DNA of 64,000 nt from Tachypleus tridentatus (lineage: Eukaryota > Arthropoda > Merostomata > Xiphosura > Limulidae): the NCBI RefSeq assembly GCF_004210375.1, contig NC_134834.1, forward strand, positions 40,266,264 through 40,330,263. Direction: 5' to 3'. A program made the position numbers and the translations under genes. Positions within the stretch are counted from its first letter, which is position 1, and each line of letters starts with the position of its first letter. Below the pieces are notes generated by a model that was given only the letters and a program-made list of their open reading frames with translations, was not told where the DNA came from and made no database searches. Positions 28,901 through 35,228 of this stretch are shown piece after piece.

Positions 28901-29864
28901 TGCTTATTTTGTATAGATTATTAGTACCTTTCTTCTGTAGAACAGTATCAAGTGTATAAGAACACAATTTTCTGTGAGGTGACAATACTTATTAGTGTCT
29001 TTTCTATACCTACAGAACATAGTTTACTCTCATGTATAAATAAATATGCTATAGTGGTTATTAGTGTCTTTTCTATACCTACAGAACATAGTTTACTCTC
29101 ATGTATAAATAAATATGCTATAGTGGTTATTAGTGTCTTTCTTATACAAAAAATTATCAAGTGTGTAAAAACACTTGTCACAGTGTTTTTAGCAGTCGAA
29201 AAAATAAACTACAAATTTATATTGATATTCTGAACATAGGTGATTGTAATAACAACACATACTTCTCTCTCTTCTACAATAAAGGTAATTATAGTAGCAA
29301 CACATATTTCCATCTCTGTCGAAATTAGTTTATGTATTTTATAAATTACTTTTTCCAAAAAGTATCTGAAGAAAAAATGTCCCTCACTGTATCTCAGCTG
29401 TAAATCTTATAGCTTGTAACGCTAAAAGTCGGATTTCAATACTCGAGGTAGGCAAAGCAAAGATAGCCCATTGTGTAACTTTGCACTTAACAACTAACAA
29501 ACAGTAGAGAAATATATATACATTATTAGTGAAAGTGTTAAACACGAAAAGTTCTTTTTTTTTTCTCTTCTACTGGATACCTGAATGAAATATAATTATA
29601 TACATCAGCTGTTTATCTTAACGGTACTTTCTGAACACCACCTGTTCCAGCCAGTATGTGGATTCATCTGCCTAAAATTAAATTTTTCTGTAGTACTTTC
29701 TTTCTTTCTTTTTTTGTAATTGCTGGAAGTAGCTTGAAGATGTGAAAAGACTCGTTACCATTGTATCTATGTTAAACAACTTGTTACTATTGTTTAATCA
29801 CAGGTATAATGATATGTGGAGAAACCACACTACTGTGGAGCCAATGTACTACAGCTCATTATAG
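1798..29864 (+). CDS. Prominin (CD133-like), 3' half, nine exons
   Basis: Prominins are five-pass membrane glycoproteins of plasma-membrane protrusions that bind cholesterol. Exons joined here are 1798-1943, 5312-5365, 6817-6897, 8593-8661, 12387-12476, 17122-17240, 17919-17954, 21519-21551 and 29804-29864. All have AG/GT borders and consistent phases, giving 228 residues and a TAG stop at 29862. The first six exons encode the helical end of the second large extracellular region (sequons NAT and NST; two Cys in the 12387 exon), then the last transmembrane helix, whose start NGFWFGLGW fits the vertebrate DPLN-FWF-LG block. The remaining small exons encode a tail rich in acidic residues and ending in MYYSSL. 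The 5' exons lie upstream of the window; the first exon here starts with two bases of a split codon. Identification is by family motifs recalled from memory; exon joining is inferred from phase, not from RNA. Confidence 0.9.
2130..3675. repeat. Degenerate ~51-bp minisatellite
   Basis: About 30 diverged units with the recurring blocks TTATGATCTAACTTATAACC, TTTTATTGTGATAGATGT and GTGGTACAGA. Unit lengths vary through indels. The array lies in the prominin intron between the 1943 and 5312 exons. Confidence 0.9.
4062..4302. mobile_element. Internally deleted mariner-like MITE
   Basis: Terminal inverted repeats ACAGGGTGTTCGGAAAGT and its near complement TTTCCGAACACCCTA face each other 240 bases apart, next to TA dinucleotides. 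The - strand interior still reads LIAVFRNKIRRIQACIDANG, resembling the C-terminus of an IS630/Tc1/mariner transposase, so this looks like a deletion derivative. Confidence 0.75.
4303..5311. other. Prominin intron with faint local repeats
   Basis: Around 4540-4760 are two or three diverged copies of a ~100-bp block (GGCAAGTATTGCAC / GTAGCAAGTATTATACC and nearby TTCAATACAGG / TTCGGTACAGG). No exon or RNA gene is seen. Confidence 0.4.
5312..5365 (+). CDS. Prominin exon: 18-codon helix
   Basis: Phase 0 on both sides; acceptor ATTTCAG, donor GTAATT. It encodes DELLELVEILEKQSVYLQ, continuing the amphipathic helix of the preceding exon. Confidence 0.85.
5366..6289. other. Prominin intron, weak ~35-bp repeat
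   Basis: Between 5625 and 5740 the block ACAAGTGTTCCACGTCGATA and diverged relatives occur three or four times. Otherwise nothing is recognised. Confidence 0.4.
6290..6410 (+). mobile_element. tRNA-derived SINE, type B
   Basis: Contains a promoter-like head (CAGTGGTTAAGCCGTTAATC ... GGGTTTCAATTC) followed by GGACAGAACACAGATAGTCC and TGTGTGGCTTTGTG, the body shared with copies at 9505, 29383 and 54199. Confidence 0.7.
6817..6897 (+). CDS. Prominin exon: 27-codon helix
   Basis: Phase 0 on both sides; acceptor CTTTAG, donor GTGAGA. It encodes a polar Met/Asn/Lys-rich helix that leads directly into the ETRRF block of the next exon. Confidence 0.85.
6898..8133. other. Prominin intron, no feature recognised
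   Basis: Nothing beyond AT-rich sequence was identified between the 6897 exon and the palindrome at 8134. Confidence 0.4.
8134..8304. repeat. Imperfect palindrome / small fold-back element
   Basis: GGAAGCGAGGACATGGACAC and CTAGCTTT on the left are matched in reverse complement by AAAGCTAGTGTGTCTGTGG and ATTTCCTCGCTTTCC on the right, about 100 bases apart. It is GC-richer than its surroundings. Confidence 0.65.
8395..8545. repeat. 31-bp tandem repeat, ~5 copies
   Basis: The unit TATTTTAATGTTATAAAAAT plus GTAAGTGTCAG is repeated about five times just upstream of the 8593 exon. Each copy contains GTAAGTGTCAG or a variant of it, again donor-like in the sense direction. Confidence 0.9.
8593..8661 (+). 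CDS. Prominin exon: ETRRF block, pre-TM region
   Basis: Phase 0 on both sides; acceptor TTTTAAG, donor GTAACT. Its 23 codons start ETRRFIHKLL, which fits the EETKKYGRTI region of vertebrate prominin-1, and contain the sequon NST. A 31-bp tandem repeat ends about 50 bases upstream. Confidence 0.87.
8662..9504. other. Prominin intron, no feature recognised
   Basis: Includes a slightly GC-richer stretch around 8780-9230 that is open in short frames on both strands, but no domain or splice structure was recognised. Confidence 0.35.
9505..9612 (+). mobile_element. tRNA-derived SINE, type B, 5'-degraded
   Basis: GGGTTTCGATATCCGTGGTG, then GACAGAGCACAGATAACCCA, match the type B body. The head is poorly preserved. 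Confidence 0.65.
10025..10302 (+). mobile_element. tRNA-derived SINE, type A, full length
   Basis: The head GGCCCGGCATGGCCAGGTGG contains an A box and GGTTCGAATCTC a B box; the anticodon-like triplet CGT would be threonine. The head is followed by the conserved body (GTAAAAGAGTAGCCCAAGAG, GATAGCTCTCGTGTAGCTTT) and an A-rich tail. The reference for type A here. Confidence 0.92.
10895..11005 (+). mobile_element. tRNA-derived SINE, type C
   Basis: The head GCTGGTACAGCGGTAAGTCT, B box GATCGATTCCCCTCGG and tail AACCCGATGTGACTTTGCTA match copies at 11227 and 35107. Confidence 0.85.
11227..11345 (+). mobile_element. tRNA-derived SINE, type C
   Basis: GCTAGTACACCGGTAAGTCT and GATGTGGCTTTGCTAT, with a short A-rich end. 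A second copy only ~220 bases after the first. Confidence 0.85.
11618..12074. mobile_element. Fold-back element with ~185-bp inverted arms
   Basis: The left arm (11618-11803) and right arm (~11895-12074) are reverse complements with few differences. Both carry TATTATAACCA, CAAACCATAAA, ACACATTAA, ATGAAATTTAAA, TCTATGGTACAAGCTA or its one-base variant, and ATTATAAAATGTATCGTAG. The loop is under 100 bases. It lacks coding capacity and looks like a large MITE or fold-back transposon. It lies about 310 bases upstream of the 12387 exon. Confidence 0.85.
12387..12476 (+). CDS. Prominin exon: cysteine-containing segment before the last TM
   Basis: Phase 0 on both sides, 30 codons; acceptor TAATAG, donor GTAAGT. 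The two cysteines (VGKCG and VLCKH) fit the conserved pair before the last membrane helix of prominins. The exon ends LEPV, and the next exon begins NGFWF. The reading frame stays open past the donor to a stop ending at 12632, and the donor context recurs at 12528, 12579 and 12609 (see findings). Confidence 0.9.
12477..12710 (+). repeat. Tandem donor-containing repeat seeded at an exon end
   Basis: The exon end GAGCCCGTG and donor GTAAGTG at 12477 recur as TGTTGTAAGTGTTCGG (GT at 12528), CAGTGGTAGGTATTTC (12579), GAGTCCGTGGTAAGTGC (12609), CCTAGTAAGTGTTTC (12653) and TTGTGATAAGTGTATTTTC (about 12696). The first spacings are 51, 51 and 30 bases. Confidence 0.75.
12711..15476. other. Prominin intron, weak old repeats
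   Basis: 14180-14370 holds diverged copies of a ~75-bp block around GTGTCCAAACT...CATAGTTT. Blocks near 14860-14940 and 15360-15440 (GTATATTCTGTATCATAAGATG / CTATATTCTCTATCGTAAGATG) are a diverged ~500-bp duplication. No exon was found. Confidence 0.4.
15477..15691. repeat. 32-bp tandem repeat, ~6.5 copies
   Basis: Near-identical copies of GTTGGATATGAACATACTTA plus GAAACTAGTAAA; only the first unit is shortened. The low divergence suggests a recent expansion. Confidence 0.95.
15692..17121. other. Prominin intron, no feature recognised
   Basis: AT-rich sequence leading to the transmembrane exon. Only a short local duplication of CAAGGCTCTGT near 16365 stands out. Confidence 0.4.
17122..17240 (+). 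CDS. Prominin exon: last transmembrane helix
   Basis: Acceptor TTTCAG, donor GTAAGA; starts at phase 0 and ends with two bases of a Gly codon. NGFWFGLGWCLTFFIPAIII is hydrophobic and is followed by the basic stretch KLSKHFLRMSK, as in the vertebrate IFAVKLAKYYRRM. It is the best-conserved exon of the gene. Confidence 0.95.
17919..17954 (+). CDS. Prominin mini-exon: cytoplasmic tail
   Basis: A 36-base exon between TTTTCAG and GTAAGT. It keeps the split-codon phase of its neighbours and adds GVEAGNEPYAVE. Its length is a multiple of three, so it could be skipped without a frameshift. Confidence 0.8.
18125..18262 (-). mobile_element. Old SINE fragment, type A
   Basis: ACTCTTGGGTTACTCTTTAA and ATAATGGGATTAACTATCAC are diverged forms of the type A body on the - strand. 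The head is missing. Confidence 0.65.
18885..21300. repeat. 20-bp satellite-like array, ~120 copies
   Basis: Unit AAACATAAAAGTTAAATTAT, almost without interruption for 2.4 kb between the 17954 and 21519 exons. Variants cluster: TATACATA is mixed throughout, TATACATG is concentrated at about 20520-21170, and TGTAAACATA/TGTAAAGATA lies only at the right end. Indels break the phase around 19440-19720 and 20070. Confidence 0.98.
21519..21551 (+). CDS. Prominin mini-exon: cytoplasmic tail
   Basis: A 33-base exon between TTCTTAG and GTAAGT, in the same phase as the preceding mini-exon, encoding LVEDEKTGKKW. Also skippable in frame. It lies about 220 bases after the end of the 20-bp tandem array. 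Confidence 0.8.
21770..22500. repeat. Degenerate ~80-bp tandem repeat
   Basis: Recurring blocks TTATTACTAGAAATCTTGTG, CATTTCTTTTTC and CATTCAACAAGATCATGA appear in several diverged copies. A further copy of one unit lies inverted at 54309-54402. Confidence 0.7.
21967..22029 (+). mobile_element. tRNA-derived SINE head, type B
   Basis: CAGTGGCACAGCGGTATGTC and ACTAAAAACCGGGTTCTGAT are the head of a type B SINE; the body is absent. Embedded in the ~80-bp repeat. Confidence 0.7.
22501..23369. other. Prominin intron, no feature recognised
   Basis: No exon, RNA gene or repeat family was identified. Confidence 0.4.
24305..24425 (-). mobile_element. tRNA-derived SINE, type B
   Basis: Reads tail first on the + strand: CAAAGCTAGACAATAGGCTA, TCTGTGCTCTGTC, and then the head CATACCACTGTGCAACTGG. 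Inserted in the 63-bp array. Confidence 0.75.
25253..25353 (-). mobile_element. ~100-bp insertion with hammerhead-like core
   Basis: On the - strand it reads CCTGACGATGACCGAAGAAG, ATCGAAACGTTGTTCGCTCC, a CTACATAAAA stretch and CAGGCCGTTTTTACATATAA. It is bracketed by AGAGACCTT at 25244-25252 and 25354-25362, a probable target-site duplication. Shares its sequence with 34096-34187. Confidence 0.7.
25531..26999. other. Prominin intron, small ~36-bp repeat
   Basis: Around 26320-26420 the block GGCTGTGCATGTGTT occurs in three diverged copies. Otherwise unremarkable. Confidence 0.4.
27000..29200. repeat. ~86-bp minisatellite, older to the left, fresher to the right
   Basis: The unit contains GTGTAAGAACACAACTTTCT, GTGAGGTAACAATACTTATT and GATTATTAGTACATTTGTTG. 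Copies at 28190-28960 are similar to one another; those before 28000 keep only the outline (ACTGTTTCCTGTGAGGTAT, ACAGAACATTATCAAGTGTG). It fills the end of the last long prominin intron. Confidence 0.9.
28989..29126. repeat. Exact 69-bp tandem duplication
   Basis: The block starting TTATTAGTGTCTTTTCTATA and ending GCTATAGTGG is present twice without a difference, with 17 bases of a third copy. As 69 is a multiple of three, it leaves open frames on both strands, which are not thought to be genes. Confidence 0.95.
29383..29505 (+). mobile_element. tRNA-derived SINE, type B
   Basis: GTAACGCTAAAAGTCGGATT, GGCAAAGCAAAGATAGCCCA and TTGTGTAACTTTGCACTTAA match the type B SINE. Lies ~300 bases before the last prominin exon. 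Confidence 0.75.
29804..29864 (+). CDS. Prominin terminal exon
   Basis: The acceptor AATCACAG ends at 29803. The first base completes a Leu codon from the 21551 exon, and the frame runs YNDMWRNHTTVEPMYYSSL to TAG. No AATAAA is seen close downstream, so the transcript end is not located. An in-phase alternative last exon is possible at 30905. Confidence 0.75.
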
Positions 29865-32800
29865 TCATAAAACTATTACGTTTCTTAAGAAATATAATTT
29901 TTAATTAAGATTTAATTTAGTTACTTTTATGTTTTACTGTAAGCCAACCGTCAAGTCATATCAAATTGTTCGCGACGAAAATGATGTCACGCAATGATTT
30001 CTGTTCATGAAAACAAAAAACCACAATTAGTTATACTGCAATATCAAAAGGAAAATTCGGGAGACAGTCGGTATCCAACGTTCTATCTTTGTTCATATAT
30101 TTCATGTATTTATCATACAATGTATTTACTGTAGATTCCCTGGACGAAAACTGAAGTTCAGGTCTGGCACAAACACTGAAAATGCTTAATATCACCGAAA
30201 ATGAAACGACACTCAATTCGAGGACAAGGATATCACCAACTAGCTTACATACTCAAGCGCAGTTCGACTGGGCTAAATATAAAGTCCGCCAACTTTCCGT
30301 GAAGGCTTAACACCTGTAACTCCGAATTCGTTTATTTATTTTTTCAAAGTCTTTTAAAGGTTTTTACTTATTCTGTTACTTTAAAAGTACTGATTTCTTA
30401 ATTTGAAAAGTTATTTGAAATTCTGTATAAGAGAAGCTTTTTTAATAGAATTAAGCAATTGTTATTAACTTGTATGTTGTTTTTGTGAGTGGTTTGGTGG
30501 TTGTATGCCTAATTCGTCTGAAATTGTAAACTTTATAGTACAGTTTCGTTTATATTTCTTACACCCTAAAACAGGGATCTGAATGAACTAATTATATATA
30601 GTCATGAGTGATAACATCTCTTTAAAACAGGTTTTATAGCAACCATTTATTTACCTCTCTCTCTGTTTAATAATTTTTTTTAAATTATTTTCATGCTCAG
30701 TAATTTTTCTGCAAAAGTTACGTGTAAAATTAAAATTACTTTTAGTTGAAATTATTGTTGAAGACAAAAATATATTTTTTTACGGTGCGCTAACAGGAAC
30801 TAATGTTCATACTATAATGCTCAAGATTTTGTTGCTATTGTTTTGGGTTTATCACTGTATGTTCAAATTGTGCTGTAAAGAAGAGTTTGGTTTATTGTTT
30901 GCAGGGAAGTGGATTTCACTGTAAAATGCTTCTTCAAGAACATTGCACGTGCCCCCAGATTTGTATCAAAACTAAAGTTTTAAATTTCGTTTCTTTTTTA
31001 TTAGGGCTTTTTTAATTGTGATGAGTATTTAAAGAACATTAAAGCAAGACCAGGTGATACCTCACTAAGACTGGATCATTATTCTTTTAAGTGTTTCTCA
31101 ATAGTATTTGGTATTAAAGGTAATACGTCTGACAATGAATCCATTTCTATGTTTTACATATATCTCAGAAAAACGCTCACCTAGCGGACTGTACTTTCTT
31201 TTTTCAATATATATTGTCGTGGTTCATGACAATAATTATGTTATACAAATCACGGAAAATTTAAAGCAATTTGCTTTTTTCACGGAATTCGCGAGTAAGC
31301 GTTTTGTGAATGGATGTCGTAAAATATTTTTCCGTTGGAGAGCTCACATTGCATGTAATGATATTAATTTACGTGTTGGGTTTGACTAATTGTATAACTT
31401 TGTTGTTTTGTTGGGCAATAAAATATTTTATTTCGTCAACCATACATGTGAGTATTTTTCGTCTAATATTGAACACAAATGTATTTCTGTTACATAATAA
31501 ACATCTGAAGAACAAATATCATTAATATATATCACTAAGTTATCATTCATCGAACATTATATGTCACTTATTGCTTTAGTAAAGAACATTTTTCCATCGT
31601 CATTCCTTTATTACCCAATACTGATATTTAAGGAAGTCACAGTGTTTTCTAGCAACACAAAATACCTTAATAAAGAAACTTAACCACCATACTTACCGAT
31701 CACTTCTGATTGTTGATTTAGATAAGTCACTAAGGATTATAATGTTATTTTATTTTATCACCTACAATGTAAGTCGGGGTGAAATGAGGAAAATTGTTAT
31801 TGATTATAAAAAGCTTTAATCAAAAACATTAACCACCTGCCCTGCTTTATTATCTAAGATTTGAACTACAGTGAAGTACTGAGGTTTGCAGTATTTCAGT
31901 TTGTAATGATTATCGAATGTCTTAGTGAATAATCTAACATAAAAGTTTTAGTGAGGTCACAAGAGTTTGTAATTATCCACAATATTTTAATCAACAACAT
32001 TAATTATCGCCTTTAATTTATTGTGTTTGTTTTAGTGGCATTACGAGTGTTTCTATAATGCAAAAAGCTTTGATCAAGAACAATAACTACCGTCCTCTCT
32101 CTGTCAAATACGATGCAAAGTTTGAGAAAATTACAAGAATTTGCAATGATTATCTACGATTTAAATTATAGTAAAACCACAACAGTTTCTAATGATATCA
32201 AATACTTTAGAGAAAACGTAACTAAACTTTTCCTATCTTATCACCTACGAAATAAGTTTTTGAGGTCATGTAAGTAGAAAATGCTTTAGTCAAGAGCATT
32301 ATATTCCTTTCCTACCTAATCACCTTCTGTTAAGAGTTTTAATGATGTCACGACGTCATATAATATTATAGAAGGCCTTAACCAATAACATTTACATTTG
32401 TACTATTTGGCTCGTTTAATTTAAGTTTAAAATTTTCAATTACTAGATTCAAGTGCAGATCTTGTTCATTATTGGACGTAGTAAGGATTTTAAATCACCC
32501 TTTACTTGTGAGTTCGTTACACTTGGACAACACATGTGTTTTAATACTTGAACACGGTTGAAAAAATATCTGAAAACAATTAGAAGTGTAGAAATGTGTG
32601 CACCAGAAAGTGAGGAAATAAGGTAGAAACGGGCATGTTCTAGTAAAACTTCCTCTGTACAGTCTCACGAGGGGGCGCATCCAACATCTGGCCTTTGCCT
32701 ACTTCGTTTATCCATCTATCACGCATACAATAAGCCAAGTGGACTAACCCTACCAAACATAGTTATACTTATCATACAATGACGAGAGGTTTTTGTGAAT

Positions 32801-33098
32801 CGAATTATTGAAGACAATATATGTACTATAAATACTGTTTATACAACAGAAGAATCAGATATTCATGTAGATCCATAACTTGTAGGTTTCTTTTTCTTTA
32901 CAACTTGTCCCTCCTTTTGCAATTGCGTTAGAAGACAACAGGATTTCGTACTTTACCTATATAGAGGAGGTTTTTGTCTATCGACATCATGGGTTCCTTA
33001 CTATCTATACAAAAGTAGGAAAATCATACTCGAACTTTTGTATGTACTCATAAGTTGTATAATAAACAGAAAAACGAAGTAGGCATGAAACAAATGTA
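29865..33098. other. Region between the two genes, left half
   Basis: Starts with the prominin 3' side. 31560-32420 holds a very diverged ~95-bp repeat (CAAAAGCTTTAATCAAGAACATTA-like blocks alternating with GAGGTCAC...TTTGTAAT blocks). A possible alternative prominin last exon is at 30905-30983. No other gene was recognised. Confidence 0.4.
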
Positions 33099-33323
33099 TG
33101 ACACGCCTGCTCGTGAGGTTACAGTTTTATTAGACCATCACCATGACACGCCTGCTCGTGAGGTTACAGTTTTATTAGACCATCACCATGACACGCCTGC
33201 TCGTGAGGTTACAGTTTTATTAGACCATCACCATGACACGCTTGCTCGTGAGGTTACAGTTTTATTAGACCATCACCATGACACGCCTGCTCGTGAGGTT
33301 ACAGTTTTATTAGACCATCACCA
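33099..33323. repeat. 45-bp tandem repeat, five near-exact copies
   Basis: Unit TGACACGCCTGCTCGTGAGG plus TTACAGTTTTATTAGACCATCACCA; one copy has a C-to-T change. It is in frame with a 111-codon + strand frame (33055-33390) whose repeat would read DTPAREVTVLLDHHH. The frame has no known homologue and may simply reflect the multiple-of-three unit. Confidence 0.95.
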
Positions 33324-33581
33324 TTCCTATCTTGTTTCTTTACTTTTTGATGCACCTATTCCTACACTTTCATTTTCTCCCACTTGTTGATGCACGTTTT
33401 TCGTACAAAGTAACATGATTTTGTGCACCATTCGTTCACTTATATTGGTATTCTGCGTGTATATCATCAGAGTGGGTATGTATCATAATATTAAGCTACA
33501 TATTAAATACTTCATAAATGAAAACTTAATGCAACTTTCAATACGTATTATAAAATAGCTCTTCTTTTTTATCATGTTTAG

Positions 33582-33650
33582 TATCGAAACACGTTACAAC
33601 TAGCTCATGGAGCCTGTGCTATTGTTGTATTTGGTGCACTTATAACTAGG
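33582..33650 (+). CDS. Orphan candidate exon encoding a hydrophobic segment
   Basis: A pyrimidine-rich tract and TTTAG precede 33582, and AGG|GTAAGT follows 33650. The 69 bases are open in phase 0 and read YRNTLQLAHGACAIVVFGAL plus ITR, which looks like a transmembrane segment. No neighbouring exon was found and no family recognised; it could be chance. Confidence 0.25.
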
Positions 33651-34095
33651 GTAAGTCTGTTACACAGCTAGAAGAGTTCAATAATGTCAGTCAGTCAGTG
33701 AGACTCAAAAATTTGTAATTTTGTGATTTTTATGGCAGTTTTGCTGACTTTCTCAAGTAGTTTTATGATTTCTAATTTTGTACGTGGTTCGTTTATCACC
33801 TAAGACTAAAATGTTTTTAAGATTTATTATTTGGTTGTTGGAGGTGTGTACGAGTAAACAGTTTGTATTGCACGTATTGTGTTCCTACTAACGTACTTAT
33901 GATGACATAGACTTTCTATTGGCATGTTCTTGTATGTAGCCGTTAATCACTTGGAGGTGAAATCAATAAAATCGTAAGAACATTTAGGATATTTGTATTC
34001 ATACACCAGATTACAAGGTTTTAGACGGGAGCGCGATCTTGATACCTGAAGATATACAGTAATTCACATCGAGGCTTAAACAAGTCTCAACTCTG

Positions 34096-34187
34096 TGAAC
34101 CTGACGATGACCGAAGAAAGTCGAAACGTTGTTCGCTCCTCTACATAAATTTTGTTCTTAACCTAAGCCAGCCGTTTTTACCCATAT
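34096..34187 (+). mobile_element. 92-bp insertion with hammerhead-like core
   Basis: CCTGACGATGACCGAAGAAA is followed by GTCGAAACGTTGTTCGCTCC and the end CAGCCGTTTTTACCCATAT. Its flanks carry the 13-base direct repeat AAGTCTCAACTCT at 34083-34095 and 34188-34200, a clear target-site duplication that defines the element as 92 bases. Same family as 25253-25353 and 42566-42640. Confidence 0.8.
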
Positions 34188-34714
34188 AAGTCTCAACTCT
34201 ACTTGAGGATATACGTGATGATGTAGCTTATTTAACTGATTTCTTATCACAACCGCCATTTTCCCACTATATGTTAGGGCAAAAATAGTTATTTACTACA
34301 TTCTAATTCGGTGTTATCAAAAGACTTACTATTTGAACAGTCACGAATAACTTGATTTATACCTCATATTGAAAAACTATTTTAGCAGAAATTATTTCAT
34401 ATTTCTATCTCTTTCTGAAAAATTCATGTTCACTGGTTAACTTGTGCGATCGATGAATCACTATTCTAACTCGAATTTTTATAAAATACAGTAGTATGTA
34501 GTAAGTAGAGTTAAAAATAACCTTATGGAAAAGTTTACAATGAAATTTTCCACCTTTATTATGAAAAATTTAACATTGAATTTTGTATTGGGATGTTCAA
34601 TATTAATGTAGTTTAAAATATTCTTAATATGTTCAGCAATTTCTGTCAAAATAATAAAGATATCATTTACACAACTCCTGTAATATAATGAATTGTACAG
34701 GACATTGTTCTAGC

Positions 34715-34796
34715 GGCCCTGCATGACTAGGTGGTTAGGACTTTCGACTTGTAATCTGAAAGTCGCGGATTTGAATCCCTGTAGCATCAAACATGT
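34715..34796 (+). mobile_element. SINE type A head, truncated
   Basis: GGCCCTGCATGACTAGGTGG through GCATCAAACATG, cut off at the junction with an inverted copy. Confidence 0.8.
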
Positions 34797-34991
34797 AAGG
34801 GAAGGCAGCTAGTCATCACCAGCCACCTCCAACTCTTGGACTACTCTTTTAACCAACGAATAGTGAGATTGACCGTCACGTTATAACAACCCCACCGCTT
34901 AAAGGACGAACATGTTTGGTATGACGGAGATTCGAACCCGCGACCCTCAGATTACGAGTTGAGTGCCTTAACCACCTGGTAATGCCGGGCC
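34797..34991 (-). mobile_element. SINE type A, inverted against the preceding head
   Basis: GGAAGGCAGCTAGTCATCAC runs to the head complement CACCTGGTAATGCCGGGCC. Together with 34715-34796 it forms an inverted pair with tRNA-like heads at both outer ends. Confidence 0.88.
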
Positions 34992-35106
34992 ACGATGTAA
35001 GGTAGGTATTAAATGTACGAAAAATTCTGATTTATTTTAAGTTCAATGTATTAAGTTCATTTACAACTGTTAAACAGTATAAATTAAAAACCTTTAATTA
35101 ATTAAC

Positions 35107-35228
35107 CGGCACCCGCTAGTACAGCGGTAAGTCTACGGATTTACAACCCTAAAATCAGGGGTTCAATTCCCCTCGGTGGGCTCCTGAGATAGCCCGATGT
35201 GGCTTTGCCATAAGAAAACACACTAATT
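35107..35228 (+). mobile_element. tRNA-derived SINE, type C, full length
   Basis: CCCGCTAGTACAGCGGTAAG, GGGGTTCAATTCCCCTCGGT and GATAGCCCGATGTGGCTTTG. The best-preserved type C copy. Confidence 0.88.

Noticed and set aside
28948..29233. Open frames on both strands with internal peptide repeats
   Set aside because: Caused by the exact 69-bp duplication, whose length is a multiple of three.
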